In this document: in pieces, positions 24,446 to 32,513 of the stretch
Numbering within the stretch: position 1 is the first letter of the stretch
Layout of the letters: the number at the start of each line of letters is the position of its first letter
DNA from: Flavobacterium sp. CYK-55
Lineage (GTDB): Bacteria > Bacteroidota > Bacteroidia > Flavobacteriales > Flavobacteriaceae
DNA length: 64,000 nt
NCBI RefSeq assembly: GCF_018413465.1
Contig: NZ_JAHCDK010000013.1
Coordinates: 1-64,000, forward strand
Direction: 5' to 3'
The notes under the pieces: generated by a model
What the model saw: only the letters and a program-made list of their open reading frames with translations
What the model was told of the DNA's origin: nothing
Database searches by the model: none
Translations under genes and position numbers: made by a program

Positions 24446-25517
24446 ATCCTTCAATTTTAACCATCCAGCCAAAAGTATCATCGGCCATTCGGTATTGAAT
24501 TTTAGTGAGTTTTTCTTTCAAATCAAGCGCTATTGAATGCTCTTGTTTCGGAACTTCATAATAAACATCTTCATATGAGAATCCGCAAATCGGGTTGACC
24601 ACCGCAGCAGTTCCGGCTCCGAAGATTTCTTTAAGACTGCCATTTTTTGCAGCTTCAACCAATTCTGAAACCAATACGGAACGTTCTTCAACTTGAATTC
24701 CGTCGCGCTTTGCAATGGCAATTAAACTTTTACGCGTTACACCATCTAAAATACGTTCGCTGGTAGGCGCAGTATATAAAGTATCATTGATTCTAAAAAA
24801 GACGTTCATGGTTCCGGCTTCTTCGAGCTTGGTGTGCGTGGCATCGTCGGTCCAAATTACTTGCTGAAAACCTTTTTCATTGGCGAGTTTGGTTGGATAA
24901 AACTGCGCAGAATAGTTTCCGGCGGCTTTGGCAGCACCGATTCCACCGTTGGCGGCACGACTGTAATGATCGGCAATAAGCACTTTTACTTCGCCTGAAT
25001 AATACGATTTGGCAGGTGAGAGAATAATCATAAATCGATATTGCGTTGACGGCGCAGCAATTACTCCGCTGCCAATAGCAATCATAAATGGTCTGATGTA
25101 CAAACTATTGCCCAAGCCTTTTTTGACCCAGTTTCTTTCAAGGTCTATGAGTTTTTGAAGTCCGGCCATGAAAATTTCTTCCGGAATTTCGGGCATGGCC
25201 ATACGTGCTGCTGATTTGTTTAATCGGTGGATATTTTGATCCGGGCGGAAGAGCCAAACATCATCATGCTCGTCGCGATAAGCTTTCATACCTTCAAAAA
25301 TGGCTTGTCCGTAATGAAAAACCTTGGCAGAAGGATCAATCATGAAAGGCTCGTAAGGCTTAATTTGTGGTTTTTGCCATTGTCCATCGCGAAAATCGCA
25401 GACAAACATATGATCAGTAAAAATACTTCCAAACGGAAGGTTGTCAAAATCAACCGAATCAATTTTTGAACTTGAGACGGTTACGATATCGATTTCGTTG
25501 TTGAAATTATCACGCAT
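24444..25517 (-). CDS. ilvE: Branched-chain amino acid aminotransferase
   Basis: The enzyme transfers amino groups between glutamate and the 2-oxo acids of Leu, Ile and Val, using pyridoxal phosphate. The 357-aa protein is a fold-type IV aminotransferase of the longer (BCAT-like) form: FHYGQAIFEGMKAYR (about 68-82), LYIRPFMIAIGSGV, GAAKAAGNYSAQ with the PLP lysine near residue 198, QQVIWTDDATHTKLEEAGTMN and RILDGVTRKSLI. The gene is monocistronic and converges on the MazG-like gene. The upstream space of 287 bases to the next gene holds no recognisable attenuator. Confidence 0.95.
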   Translation of the reverse strand: MRDNFNNEIDIVTVSSSKIDSVDFDNLPFGSIFTDHMFVCDFRDGQWQKPQIKPYEPFMIDPSAKVFHYGQAIFEGMKAYRDEHDDVWLFRPDQNIHRLNKSAARMAMPEIPEEIFMAGLQKLIDLERNWVKKGLGNSLYIRPFMIAIGSGVIAAPSTQYRFMIILSPAKSYYSGEVKVLIADHYSRAANGGIGAAKAAGNYSAQFYPTKLANEKGFQQVIWTDDATHTKLEEAGTMNVFFRINDTLYTAPTSERILDGVTRKSLIAIAKRDGIQVEERSVLVSELVEAAKNGSLKEIFGAGTAAVVNPICGFSYEDVYYEVPKQEHSIALDLKEKLTKIQYRMADDTFGWMVKIEG

Positions 25518-25804
25518 TTAAAGGTCGTTTAGTAATGTTGTTTTTAACTGTAAATAACTGTAAAACAATAATTTAAAAGCAAAACAAATAGAGAGTCTAA
25601 CCTTTAAATTTTAATTTCGGCTAAAGTAATAAAATTGCTTTATTTAAGACGGTAAATAGATGAACAAAATCTGAATTTTTAAAGAATCATAATTTAGTTT
25701 AGATTTTCATCGAGATTTCTTTTTTCAATCTCAAAAAAATAAAGTTTCCTTCGCTATTATTAGCAATGAACCACTTATTTTTGGCAACACAAAATAGTTT
25801 GACC

Positions 25805-26293
25805 ATGAAAAAAAACATACTTATTCTTGCTGCGCTTGTTTTAGCGGTTGCTTGTCAGAAAAAGAAAGATGAACCAGCTAAGCCTGAAGCTAAGTTTGCT
25901 TCTTTCGGCAGTAAAATTACACCCGATCAAGCAATCACCAAAGAAGCACTTTTGGCGCAATATGCTACTTTGAAAGAAGGCGATACGGTTCCGGTGAAAT
26001 TTTCTTCAACCATCAATGATGTTTGTCAAAAAAAAGGATGCTGGATGAACGTTGCTCTATCAAACGACCAGGAAACTTTTGTCAAGTTTAAAGATTACGG
26101 TTTTTTTATGCCCCTCAACGCAAAAGGCAGTGAAGTAGTTGTGAACGGAAAAGCTTTTTTAAGTATTGTGAGCGTTGATGAATTGAAGCATTATGCTAAA
26201 GATGCCGGAAAATCACAAGCTTCAATTGACAGTATTACACAACCCGAAAAATCATTTGGTTTTATTGCCGACGGTGTTTTAATAAAAGAATAA
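25805..26293 (+). CDS. DUF4920 lipoprotein
   Basis: The 162-aa protein has a lipoprotein signal with the lipid-bearing Cys at residue 17 (LVLAVAC). The mature part is a DUF4920 domain with the characteristic DVCQKKGCWMNVAL (two Cys flanking a Lys-Lys-Gly) and FVKFKDYGFFMPLNAKG. Function of the family is not known; the paired Cys suggests metal or redox chemistry in the periplasm. I chose the ATG at 25805 over one 39 bases upstream because the lipoprotein signal starts there. The next gene overlaps its stop codon by one base, so the two are co-translated. Confidence 0.85.
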   Translation: MKKNILILAALVLAVACQKKKDEPAKPEAKFASFGSKITPDQAITKEALLAQYATLKEGDTVPVKFSSTINDVCQKKGCWMNVALSNDQETFVKFKDYGFFMPLNAKGSEVVVNGKAFLSIVSVDELKHYAKDAGKSQASIDSITQPEKSFGFIADGVLIKE

Positions 26294-26730
26294 TGAGACA
26301 TTTTTTGAGTTTAATTGTTTTGGCCATTTTGATTTCATGTCAGAAAAAAGCAGAAGAAAAATCTTGTCCGATTGAGCAAAAAAAAGAAAGTAAGTTCAAG
26401 ATGTACGAGATGTCTGAAATGTCTTTGCTCATGGAACAGATGTTTGCCGACAATATGCGTTTAAAAACCCGTATTATGTCTGGTGAAGCGGTGGGAAAGT
26501 TTCCGGAGCATTTCAATAAGATTCACCAAGCACAAATGACAGATCCTGGCGAAAACGACGATTTTTTTCAAGAACAGGCTGATGCTTATTTAACCGCGCA
26601 ACATTTGATTTACGACGATTCGGCTCAGGCCAAAAAACATTTTAATGCCGGAGTTGACGCTTGTATTCAATGCCACGAAGCAAAATGTACCGGTCCGATT
26701 GATCGCATTAAAAAGTTGTACATTCCATAA
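26293..26730 (+). CDS. Lipoprotein with one c-type haem motif
   Basis: The 145-aa protein has a lipoprotein signal with Cys16 (LAILISC). The mature part is helical, with Met-rich YEMSEMSLLMEQMF, and ends with one CxxCH haem-attachment motif, CIQCH (124-128), followed by EAKC. This resembles small cytochrome-c-prime-like or monohaem proteins of the periplasm. The ATG overlaps the TAA of the DUF4920 gene (TAATG), so both proteins probably work together, perhaps in redox or metal handling. I cannot name the acceptor. Confidence 0.75.
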   Translation: MRHFLSLIVLAILISCQKKAEEKSCPIEQKKESKFKMYEMSEMSLLMEQMFADNMRLKTRIMSGEAVGKFPEHFNKIHQAQMTDPGENDDFFQEQADAYLTAQHLIYDDSAQAKKHFNAGVDACIQCHEAKCTGPIDRIKKLYIP

Positions 26731-26732
26731 TA

Positions 26733-27392
26733 ATGCGTCGAGAGATTCATACAACAGCTGATGGTTCGACAACGATTCATTTACCGGATTGGGATGAAAA
26801 CTATCATTCAAAACACGGAGCAATACAAGAAGCCCGACATGTTTTTATCCAAAACGGATTAGCTCTGTTTAAAAATCAGCCGATTAAAATATTAGAAATA
26901 GGTTTCGGCACCGGACTCAATGCCCTTACTACTTTAGTTGAAGCACCAAAATATGATTTGTACGTTGATTATGTTGGCGTTGAGGCTTATCCGATTTCAA
27001 CTTCAGAGATTCAATCGATGAACTATGCAAAAGCACTAGGAGTAGACAATCGTTTTTTTGATCAATTACATGAACTTTCTTGGGAGAATAAGCATCAGGT
27101 TTCAACTTGTTTTGCATTCACCAAGCGTCTTCAGTATTTTGTTGATATAAGCGATGATTCAGCTTTTGATTTAATATATTTTGATGCTTTTGGTTACAGA
27201 GTGCAACCTGAGCTTTGGTCTGAAAATATTTTTAAAATTATGTTCAGGGCACTTAAGCCCGGAGGTATTTTGGTCACCTATGCTGCTCGGTGTATCATAA
27301 AAAAGAATATGATGTCAGCAGGCTTTATAGTCTCAAAATTGCCTGGACCGCCTGGTAAACGTGAGATGTTTAGAGCGCTTAAACAGGTATAA
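26733..27392 (+). CDS. mnmD: tRNA 5-methylaminomethyl-2-thiouridine methyltransferase MnmD
   Basis: MnmD is the free-standing methyltransferase half of MnmC; it makes the final methyl of mnm5s2U at the wobble base of some tRNAs with SAM. The 219-aa protein has ILEIGFGTGLNALTT (motif I, near 50-65), FDLIYFDAFGYRVQPELW (about 147-164) and the typical end KPGGILVTYAARC and SKLPGPPGKREMFRAL. The FAD oxidase half is absent, as usual in Bacteroidota. It starts two bases after the haem lipoprotein stop, so it is probably on the same transcript, though the function is unrelated. Confidence 0.9.
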   Translation: MRREIHTTADGSTTIHLPDWDENYHSKHGAIQEARHVFIQNGLALFKNQPIKILEIGFGTGLNALTTLVEAPKYDLYVDYVGVEAYPISTSEIQSMNYAKALGVDNRFFDQLHELSWENKHQVSTCFAFTKRLQYFVDISDDSAFDLIYFDAFGYRVQPELWSENIFKIMFRALKPGGILVTYAARCIIKKNMMSAGFIVSKLPGPPGKREMFRALKQV

Positions 27393-27473
27393 TTTTTTTT
27401 GCCAATTAACGTTTCTTTAGATAAAGCTCATCTTTTTTGAGAGTATTTTTATTTTCAAATCAAATTATAGGTT

Positions 27474-27671
27474 ATGAAAAGAGACATGTTTACCTTTACT
27501 AAGAATGTTCTTGAACACGTAAGCTTTGATCCTTCACTATTCTGTAAAGAATTAGAAAAAGCCATTAGAATTTTACTTCCGTATGAAATTGAGCAACTTA
27601 CTGAATGGTTGCTTCAATACACTTCTGAAAAGCCTGAACTCAGGCAATGTTTGATTTATGTAAATAAATAA
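27474..27671 (+). CDS. Small unknown protein, tandem paralogue A, 65 aa
   Basis: The protein has a central block EHVSFDPSLFCKELEKAI, then LLPYEIEQLTEWLLQYTSEK and PELRQ, and is mostly helical and amphipathic with one Cys. No membrane segment or signal is seen. About 41 of 64 aligned positions are identical to the next gene (27809-28003), so the pair arose by duplication. I do not recognise the family; its spacing of acidic and basic residues suggests a small helical bundle or regulator. It lies after mnmD with an 81-base gap. Confidence 0.75.
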   Translation: MKRDMFTFTKNVLEHVSFDPSLFCKELEKAIRILLPYEIEQLTEWLLQYTSEKPELRQCLIYVNK

Positions 27672-27808
27672 TTTGTAAGATTTTACTTTTTTTATTTTTA
27701 AAAAAGTGTATTTCGTCGATTTTTAACGTATTTAAACGTATAAAAATTTTGTAATTAAAATCCTTTTGATTTACATTTACAACAAGAGAACCCCTAAATC
27801 TTACCATT

Positions 27809-28003
27809 ATGCCTAGAATGATTTACGACTACACGAAATCGGTGCTCGAGCGAGTGAGCTTCGACCCAGTGCTTTTTTGTAAAGAATTACGAAAAGCTTT
27901 AAAAAACTTATTGCCTTATGAATTAGAGCAATTGAGGAAATGGTTGCAAAATTACACTACCGAAAAGCCTGAACTGAGGCAGTATATAAGTATCGTCAAT
28001 TGA
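27809..28003 (+). CDS. Small unknown protein, tandem paralogue B, 64 aa
   Basis: This paralogue of 27474-27671 keeps ERVSFDPVLFCKELRKAL, LLPYELEQLRKWL, YTTEKPELRQ and the Cys, and differs mainly at both ends. The 137-base AT-rich gap between the copies could hold a separate promoter, so they may be regulated differently. A terminator follows, shared with the convergent oxyR. Function unknown. Confidence 0.75.
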   Translation: MPRMIYDYTKSVLERVSFDPVLFCKELRKALKNLLPYELEQLRKWLQNYTTEKPELRQYISIVN

Positions 28004-28018
28004 TTATTCATACTTAAG

Positions 28019-28046
28019 AGGGAGCTGAAAGGCTCCCTATTTTTTT
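28019..28046. terminator. Terminator between paralogue B and oxyR
   Basis: GGGAGC and GCTCCC pair around TGAAAG, followed by a T-run on the plus strand that overlaps the end of oxyR. Confidence 0.65.
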
Positions 28047-28978
28047 GTTACCGGACTGATGATTTCTACATTCTGAAATACAATTGCGCCTTTAACAACT
28101 CCAGCAATGGTTGCGCGCAACGCATCAATAATTTGAATTTTCAACTCGGTTTTCGGGTAAATCAAACTGACTTCACGGGCCGGTTTGGGCTCGATAAAGT
28201 GTTTGAGTTTACTTCGGTCTTTTTCGTTGATATCCATGGTGTGAAGGTAAGGCAGTAAGGTAATCCCTAAACCTTCATCGGCAAGTTTGATGAGGGTTTC
28301 AAAACTCCCGCTTTCTATTTGAAAATGATTGTGTTCATTGCGGTTGATATTTTTACACAAATTCAAAATTCCGTCTCTAAAACAATGTCCATCCTGAAGC
28401 AAAAGAATTTCATCCAAATTTAAATCAGCTACTTCAAGTTCTGTTTTTTGATAATGTTGATGTGAAGTTGGAACATAAGCCATAAAAGGTTCAAAATACA
28501 AAACTACTTCTTTGATTTTTTCTTCCATCAGCGGTGTTGCTGCGATGGCTGCATCTAAATGCCCGTTTTTGAGTTTATCAATGATTTCACCTGTATTGAG
28601 TTCTTCAATAATTAACTTGACTTTTGGGTATTTTTTGATGAAAGCATTAAGGAACATTGGTAGTAAAGTTGGCATGATAGTGGGAATAATTCCCAATCTA
28701 AACTCGCCGCCAATAAAGCCTTTTTCTTGTTCAACTATATCTTGCATTCTGTTGGCTTCGTTGACAATATTCTTGGCTTGACTAACTATTTTTTGGCCTA
28801 TTTCTGTAAGTTGAATGGGTTTTTTACTACGATCAAAAATGATAATATTGAGTTCTTCCTCCACTTTTTGAATTTGCATACTCAGCGTTGGTTGGGTAAC
28901 AAAACACTTTTCGGCGGCCAATGTAAAATTTCGGTATTCGGCTACTGCCAAAACATATTGAAGTTGGGTAATGGTCAT
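28037..28978 (-). CDS. oxyR: OxyR-type hydrogen-peroxide-sensing LysR regulator
   Basis: The 313-aa protein has a LysR helix-turn-helix (about 1-60, with NFTLAAEKCFVTQPTLSMQI) and a substrate-binding-like sensor domain. In GHCFRDGILNLC the two cysteines fall at residues 199 and 208 when the ATG at 28978 is used, the same numbers as the peroxide-sensing pair of E. coli OxyR. This supports both the start and the function: oxidation to a disulfide switches the protein to activate catalase/peroxiredoxin genes. It is divergent from a transporter/carbonic anhydrase cluster with a 152-base shared space holding an inverted repeat, and converges on paralogue B. Confidence 0.92.
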   Translation of the reverse strand: MTITQLQYVLAVAEYRNFTLAAEKCFVTQPTLSMQIQKVEEELNIIIFDRSKKPIQLTEIGQKIVSQAKNIVNEANRMQDIVEQEKGFIGGEFRLGIIPTIMPTLLPMFLNAFIKKYPKVKLIIEELNTGEIIDKLKNGHLDAAIAATPLMEEKIKEVVLYFEPFMAYVPTSHQHYQKTELEVADLNLDEILLLQDGHCFRDGILNLCKNINRNEHNHFQIESGSFETLIKLADEGLGITLLPYLHTMDINEKDRSKLKHFIEPKPAREVSLIYPKTELKIQIIDALRATIAGVVKGAIVFQNVEIISPVTKK

Positions 28979-29103
28979 AAAAAATAGTCTAATGTGATGC
29001 AAAGATAAAAACGATTGGTTTAATCTATATCCAAAAGAATATGAATTTAAATTAATCCATTTATTGTTAATTTTTCTATAAAGTTAAAATCATGATTAGG
29101 CTA

Positions 29104-29119
29104 ACTAGTTTCAACTAGT
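29104..29119. promoter_or_regulatory. Inverted repeat in the oxyR-transporter intergenic space
   Basis: ACTAGTT and AACTAGT form a perfect 7-bp dyad with a TC centre. It ends at the first base of the -7 element (29119-29126), a position where a bound protein would block or steer transcription of the cluster. Which regulator binds is not shown. Confidence 0.4.
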
Positions 29120-29126
29120 ATTTTTG
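29119..29126 (+). promoter_or_regulatory. Probable -7 element of the SulP/carbonic anhydrase cluster
   Basis: TATTTTTG matches TAnnTTTG. It lies only five bases before the GTG start at 29131, so the transcript would have a very short or no leader for the first gene. Confidence 0.45.
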
Positions 29127-29130
29127 CTTT

Positions 29131-29412
29131 GTGAAATGGATTGTTCAACTTTTTCTGATTTTGTTTGTTGCTTTTCTTGCAATGCCTACTATTGTATGCC
29201 TGATTGAAAAGAAAACAGACACTTCATATTTTTACAGTATGTCAGAAGAAGAGCAAGCTGATAAAGATATCAAGGCCGATTTAAACGTTGATTTAACTAT
29301 TGTTTTGTTCAACTTTCCTGCGCGTATTTCAAAGATTATTACTTCGCCTCAATGTGCTAAGCTCTATAAGTCACCTTCAACAATTTTTATCCCTCCTCCT
29401 GAATTTATTTAA
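29131..29412 (+). CDS. Small membrane protein before the SulP gene, 93 aa
   Basis: The start is a GTG (29131); the next in-frame Met would remove most of the hydrophobic segment (WIVQLFLILFVAFLAMPTIVCL, about 3-24). The rest is polar, with SMSEEEQADKDIKADLNVD, and ends in SPSTIFIPPPEFI. No family is recognised, but similar short proteins appear in flavobacteria. It precedes the anion transporter by 62 bases on the same strand and may be an accessory subunit; this is inference from position. Confidence 0.65.
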   Translation: MKWIVQLFLILFVAFLAMPTIVCLIEKKTDTSYFYSMSEEEQADKDIKADLNVDLTIVLFNFPARISKIITSPQCAKLYKSPSTIFIPPPEFI

Positions 29413-29474
29413 TATACTGTTGTACAAAATTTCTCTTGCAGAAATAAAATTTATATTAAATATTTAAAGGGATT

Positions 29475-31082
29475 ATGACTAAAAAAATCAATCTTTTAGC
29501 ACATCTCAAGTCTGATTTTGCAGCAGGTTTGGTGGTGTTTTTAGTGGCCTTGCCACTGTGTTTGGGTATTGCTATGGCCTCTGGAGCACCATTGTTTTCA
29601 GGAATTATAGCTGGAATTGTTGGCGGAATAGTGGTGGGTTATTTTAGTACATCGCACTTAAGCGTTACAGGTCCAGCTGCCGGACTTACCGCTATTGTAC
29701 TTACCGCTGTGACCGATTTAGGCGCTTTCAATATTTTTTTGACCGCCGTTTTCATCGCAGGATTAATCCAACTTTTATTGGGTTTTTTAAAAGCAGGAAC
29801 ACTGTCCAATTACATTCCAACTAACGTGATTGAAGGAATGCTTGCCGGAATCGGAATCATCATCATTCTAAAACAATTACCTCATGCTGTTGGTTATGAT
29901 GCCGATTTTGAAGGTGATGAAGCATTTTTGCAGGCTGATGGGAGTAATACTTTTTCTTCGTTATTTGGATTACTTAACTATGTTCAGTTGGGTTCGATTC
30001 TTATTTCAGTGATTTCTTTAACCATATTAATTTCGTGGGATAAACTACCTGCACTCAAAAAAATCAAAGCAATCCCAGGAGCTTTAGTAGCTGTTTTATT
30101 GGGCGTTATTTTGAATGAATGGTTTACGATAAGCGGTAGCTCGTTAATGATACAAAAACAACATTTGGTGAGTTTACCGGTGCCACAATCAATAGATGAA
30201 TTTCAAAATATTTTTCTGTTTCCCGATTTTTCTTCAATAACTAACGTAAAAGTCTGGACAGTAGGTCTTACCATTGCGGTAGTAGCCTCTATTGAAACCT
30301 TGTTGTGCATTGAGGCTGCCGATAGGATGGATGCCCAAAAGCGATATACTGACACGAATGTCGAACTCAAAGCTCAAGGCATCGGAAATATCGCAAGTTC
30401 ATTGTTGGGCGGATTGCCTATGACTTCTGTTGTGGTAAGAACTTCTGCCAACAACAACGCCGGAGCCAAAACAAAGATGTCGGCCATTATTCATGGTGTT
30501 TTGTTGCTACTTTGTGTTCTTGCAATCCCAACATTGCTTAACAAAATTCCGCTGGCAACTTTGGCTTCAATTCTTTTGATGGTGGGTTATAAACTTGCTA
30601 AACCAGAAACTTTCAAACATTTTTGGGATCGCGGAAAATATCAGTTTGTTCCATTTATTGCTACCCTGCTGGCTGTTGTATTGACTGATTTACTCAAAGG
30701 TGTTGCTTTGGGGCTTGTTATAAGCATCATTTTCGTGTTAAAAGGCAACTTAAAAAGAGCATATAGTTTCAGAAAAGAAGCCTATGCTGACGGCGATATT
30801 ATTCATATTGATCTGGCACAAGAAGTTTCGTTTTTGAACAAAGCCGCCATCAAGTCTACACTTAATGATTTGCCAGAAAATGCACGTGTGGTCATCAATG
30901 CAGAAGATACTGTCTATATTGCCCACGATGTACTTGATTTAATCAAAGAATTCAAGAAAAACAGAGCTAAAGAATACAATATAAAAGTCAAGTTAGTCGG
31001 ATTTAAAAAAGCGTATGATTTGACCAATACCGGAGACGAAGAAAAACACGTTTTTGTAGAAAAAAATCCAAACAAACTATAA
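29475..31082 (+). CDS. SulP-family anion transporter, likely bicarbonate
   Basis: The 535-aa protein begins KSDFAAGLVVFLVALPLCLGIA, the SulP signature, has about 11-12 membrane segments (to about 430), and ends with a short STAS-like domain (about 435-525, around IIHIDLAQEVSFLNKAAI). SulP members carry sulfate, bicarbonate or other anions. Two beta-carbonic anhydrase genes follow, 12 and 763 bases downstream, which points to bicarbonate (BicA-like) or linked HCO3-/CO2 traffic rather than sulfate. The substrate is inferred from context; the family is clear. Confidence 0.9.
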   Translation: MTKKINLLAHLKSDFAAGLVVFLVALPLCLGIAMASGAPLFSGIIAGIVGGIVVGYFSTSHLSVTGPAAGLTAIVLTAVTDLGAFNIFLTAVFIAGLIQLLLGFLKAGTLSNYIPTNVIEGMLAGIGIIIILKQLPHAVGYDADFEGDEAFLQADGSNTFSSLFGLLNYVQLGSILISVISLTILISWDKLPALKKIKAIPGALVAVLLGVILNEWFTISGSSLMIQKQHLVSLPVPQSIDEFQNIFLFPDFSSITNVKVWTVGLTIAVVASIETLLCIEAADRMDAQKRYTDTNVELKAQGIGNIASSLLGGLPMTSVVVRTSANNNAGAKTKMSAIIHGVLLLLCVLAIPTLLNKIPLATLASILLMVGYKLAKPETFKHFWDRGKYQFVPFIATLLAVVLTDLLKGVALGLVISIIFVLKGNLKRAYSFRKEAYADGDIIHIDLAQEVSFLNKAAIKSTLNDLPENARVVINAEDTVYIAHDVLDLIKEFKKNRAKEYNIKVKLVGFKKAYDLTNTGDEEKHVFVEKNPNKL

Positions 31083-31094
31083 AAAAATTCAAAA

Positions 31095-31775
31095 ATGAAA
31101 ACACTTAATAAAGAGTTACAAGCATCAATTACTCCGAGAAAAGCTCTTGAAATTTTAAGAGAAGGCAACAACAGATTCATCAATAACCTAAAAGCACACC
31201 GCGATTTGCTCGAACAAGTCAACGAAACGCGCGATGGTCAATGGCCTTTTGCCACCATTTTGAGTTGTATTGACAGCCGAACATCAGCCGAACTTATTTT
31301 TGATCAAGGTTTGGGCGATGTTTTTTCGGTGCGCATTGCCGGAAACATTGTCAATACCGATATTTTGGGTAGTATGGAATTTGCCTGTAAAGTAGCAGGA
31401 TCAAAACTCATTGTCGTTTTAGGGCACAGCAAATGCGGAGCCGTTAAAGGCGCCTGTGATCATGTTGAAATGGGCAATTTAACCGAGTTGTTGTCAAAGA
31501 TTCAACCAGCAGTTTATCAAGAAACCAATACAACCTCTGACAGAAATGCTTCGAATTCTGTTTTTGTAGAAAACGTAGCACAAATCAACGTCAAGCGCAG
31601 TGTTAAAAACATCATTGAGCGCAGCAATGTACTCGAGCAAATGTTGCAAAACGGACAAATCGGAATTGTTGGCGCCATGCACAATATTGAAACCGGCGAA
31701 GTAATGTTTTATGACGATGTTACTTTTATTAAAGATGAATTGAACCCCAATTTTTCACTTGAAAATTTGCAATAA
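31095..31775 (+). CDS. Beta-carbonic anhydrase (first copy)
   Basis: The 226-aa enzyme interconverts CO2 and bicarbonate. Zinc ligands are visible in LSCIDSRTSAELIFDQGLGD (Cys and Asp-Arg dyad) and VVLGHSKCGAVKGA (His and Cys). The N-terminus (KELQASITPRKALEILREGN) is that of the longer bacterial subgroup. It starts 12 bases after the SulP stop, so the two are almost certainly co-transcribed; the pairing could keep the imported bicarbonate in balance with CO2. Confidence 0.92.
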   Translation: MKTLNKELQASITPRKALEILREGNNRFINNLKAHRDLLEQVNETRDGQWPFATILSCIDSRTSAELIFDQGLGDVFSVRIAGNIVNTDILGSMEFACKVAGSKLIVVLGHSKCGAVKGACDHVEMGNLTELLSKIQPAVYQETNTTSDRNASNSVFVENVAQINVKRSVKNIIERSNVLEQMLQNGQIGIVGAMHNIETGEVMFYDDVTFIKDELNPNFSLENLQ

Positions 31776-31812
31776 CAACCCATTATTACCAACAGCTCAG
31801 AGCATTTTTGAC

Positions 31813-31820
31813 TATATTTG
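31813..31820 (+). promoter_or_regulatory. Probable -7 element of the second carbonic anhydrase
   Basis: TATATTTG fits TAnnTTTG and lies 25 bases before the ATG at 31846, so this gene probably also has its own promoter. No clear -33 TTTG is seen at the usual distance. Confidence 0.45.
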
Positions 31821-31845
31821 AAAAGTTCTGCGCAACATTACTACT

Positions 31846-32481
31846 ATGAGTGATTTTTATAAAAAGATACTAGACAACAACAAACAATGGGTAGAGCAAT
31901 CATTGGCTCTTGATCCGAATTACTTCGAGCATTTAGCCCAAGGGCAAACGCCGCCACTTTTGTGGATTGGATGTTCTGACAGCCGCGTTCCGGCCAATGA
32001 AATTATTGGAGCTAAGCCCGGCGAAGTGTTCGTACACCGCAACATCGCCAATATGGTGGTACATTCAGATATGAACATGCTCAGCGTACTCGATTATGCC
32101 GTGAGTGTACTCAAAGTAAAACATGTAATTGTCTGCGGACATTATGGTTGTGGCGGTATCAAAGCAGCGATGGGCAACCAATCAATTGGTCTTATTGACA
32201 ATTGGATTCGCCATATTAAAGATGTGTATCGATTGCATCATACATACCTTGATTCGATTATTAATGAAGAAGATCGATTCAACGCCTTTGTTGAGCTCAA
32301 CGTTAAAGAGCAAGTGTATGATTTAGCCAAAACATCCATCGTACAAGAAGCTTGGAAAAAGGGTCAAAATGTAACGTTGCATGGTTGGGTTTACGGATTA
32401 AACTCAGGTTATGTGACTGATTTAAACGTGAACATCAGTTCAGAGAAAGATTTAGATTTGGTTTATCAGCTTAAATTCTAA
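31846..32481 (+). CDS. Beta-carbonic anhydrase (second copy)
   Basis: The 211-aa protein has LWIGCSDSRVPANEIIGAKP (Cys, Asp-Arg), GEVFVHRNIANMV and VIVCGHYGCGGIKAAM (His, Cys), the E. coli Can-like form of about 210-220 aa. It differs clearly from the copy at 31095 and is not a recent duplicate. A 70-base gap with its own -7 element separates it from the first. Together with SulP it forms a CO2/bicarbonate module. Confidence 0.93.
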   Translation: MSDFYKKILDNNKQWVEQSLALDPNYFEHLAQGQTPPLLWIGCSDSRVPANEIIGAKPGEVFVHRNIANMVVHSDMNMLSVLDYAVSVLKVKHVIVCGHYGCGGIKAAMGNQSIGLIDNWIRHIKDVYRLHHTYLDSIINEEDRFNAFVELNVKEQVYDLAKTSIVQEAWKKGQNVTLHGWVYGLNSGYVTDLNVNISSEKDLDLVYQLKF

Positions 32482-32490
32482 AACAGCAAG

Positions 32491-32513
32491 CCGCTTGAAA
32501 GAGCGGTTTTTTT
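32491..32513. terminator. Terminator after the second carbonic anhydrase
   Basis: CCGCT and AGCGG pair around TGAAAG, followed by seven T. The stem is short. Confidence 0.55.

Noticed and set aside
29475..31082. Sulfate permease reading of the SulP gene
   Set aside because: SulP alone does not give the substrate, and two carbonic anhydrase genes directly downstream favour bicarbonate; no sulfate-assimilation gene is present.
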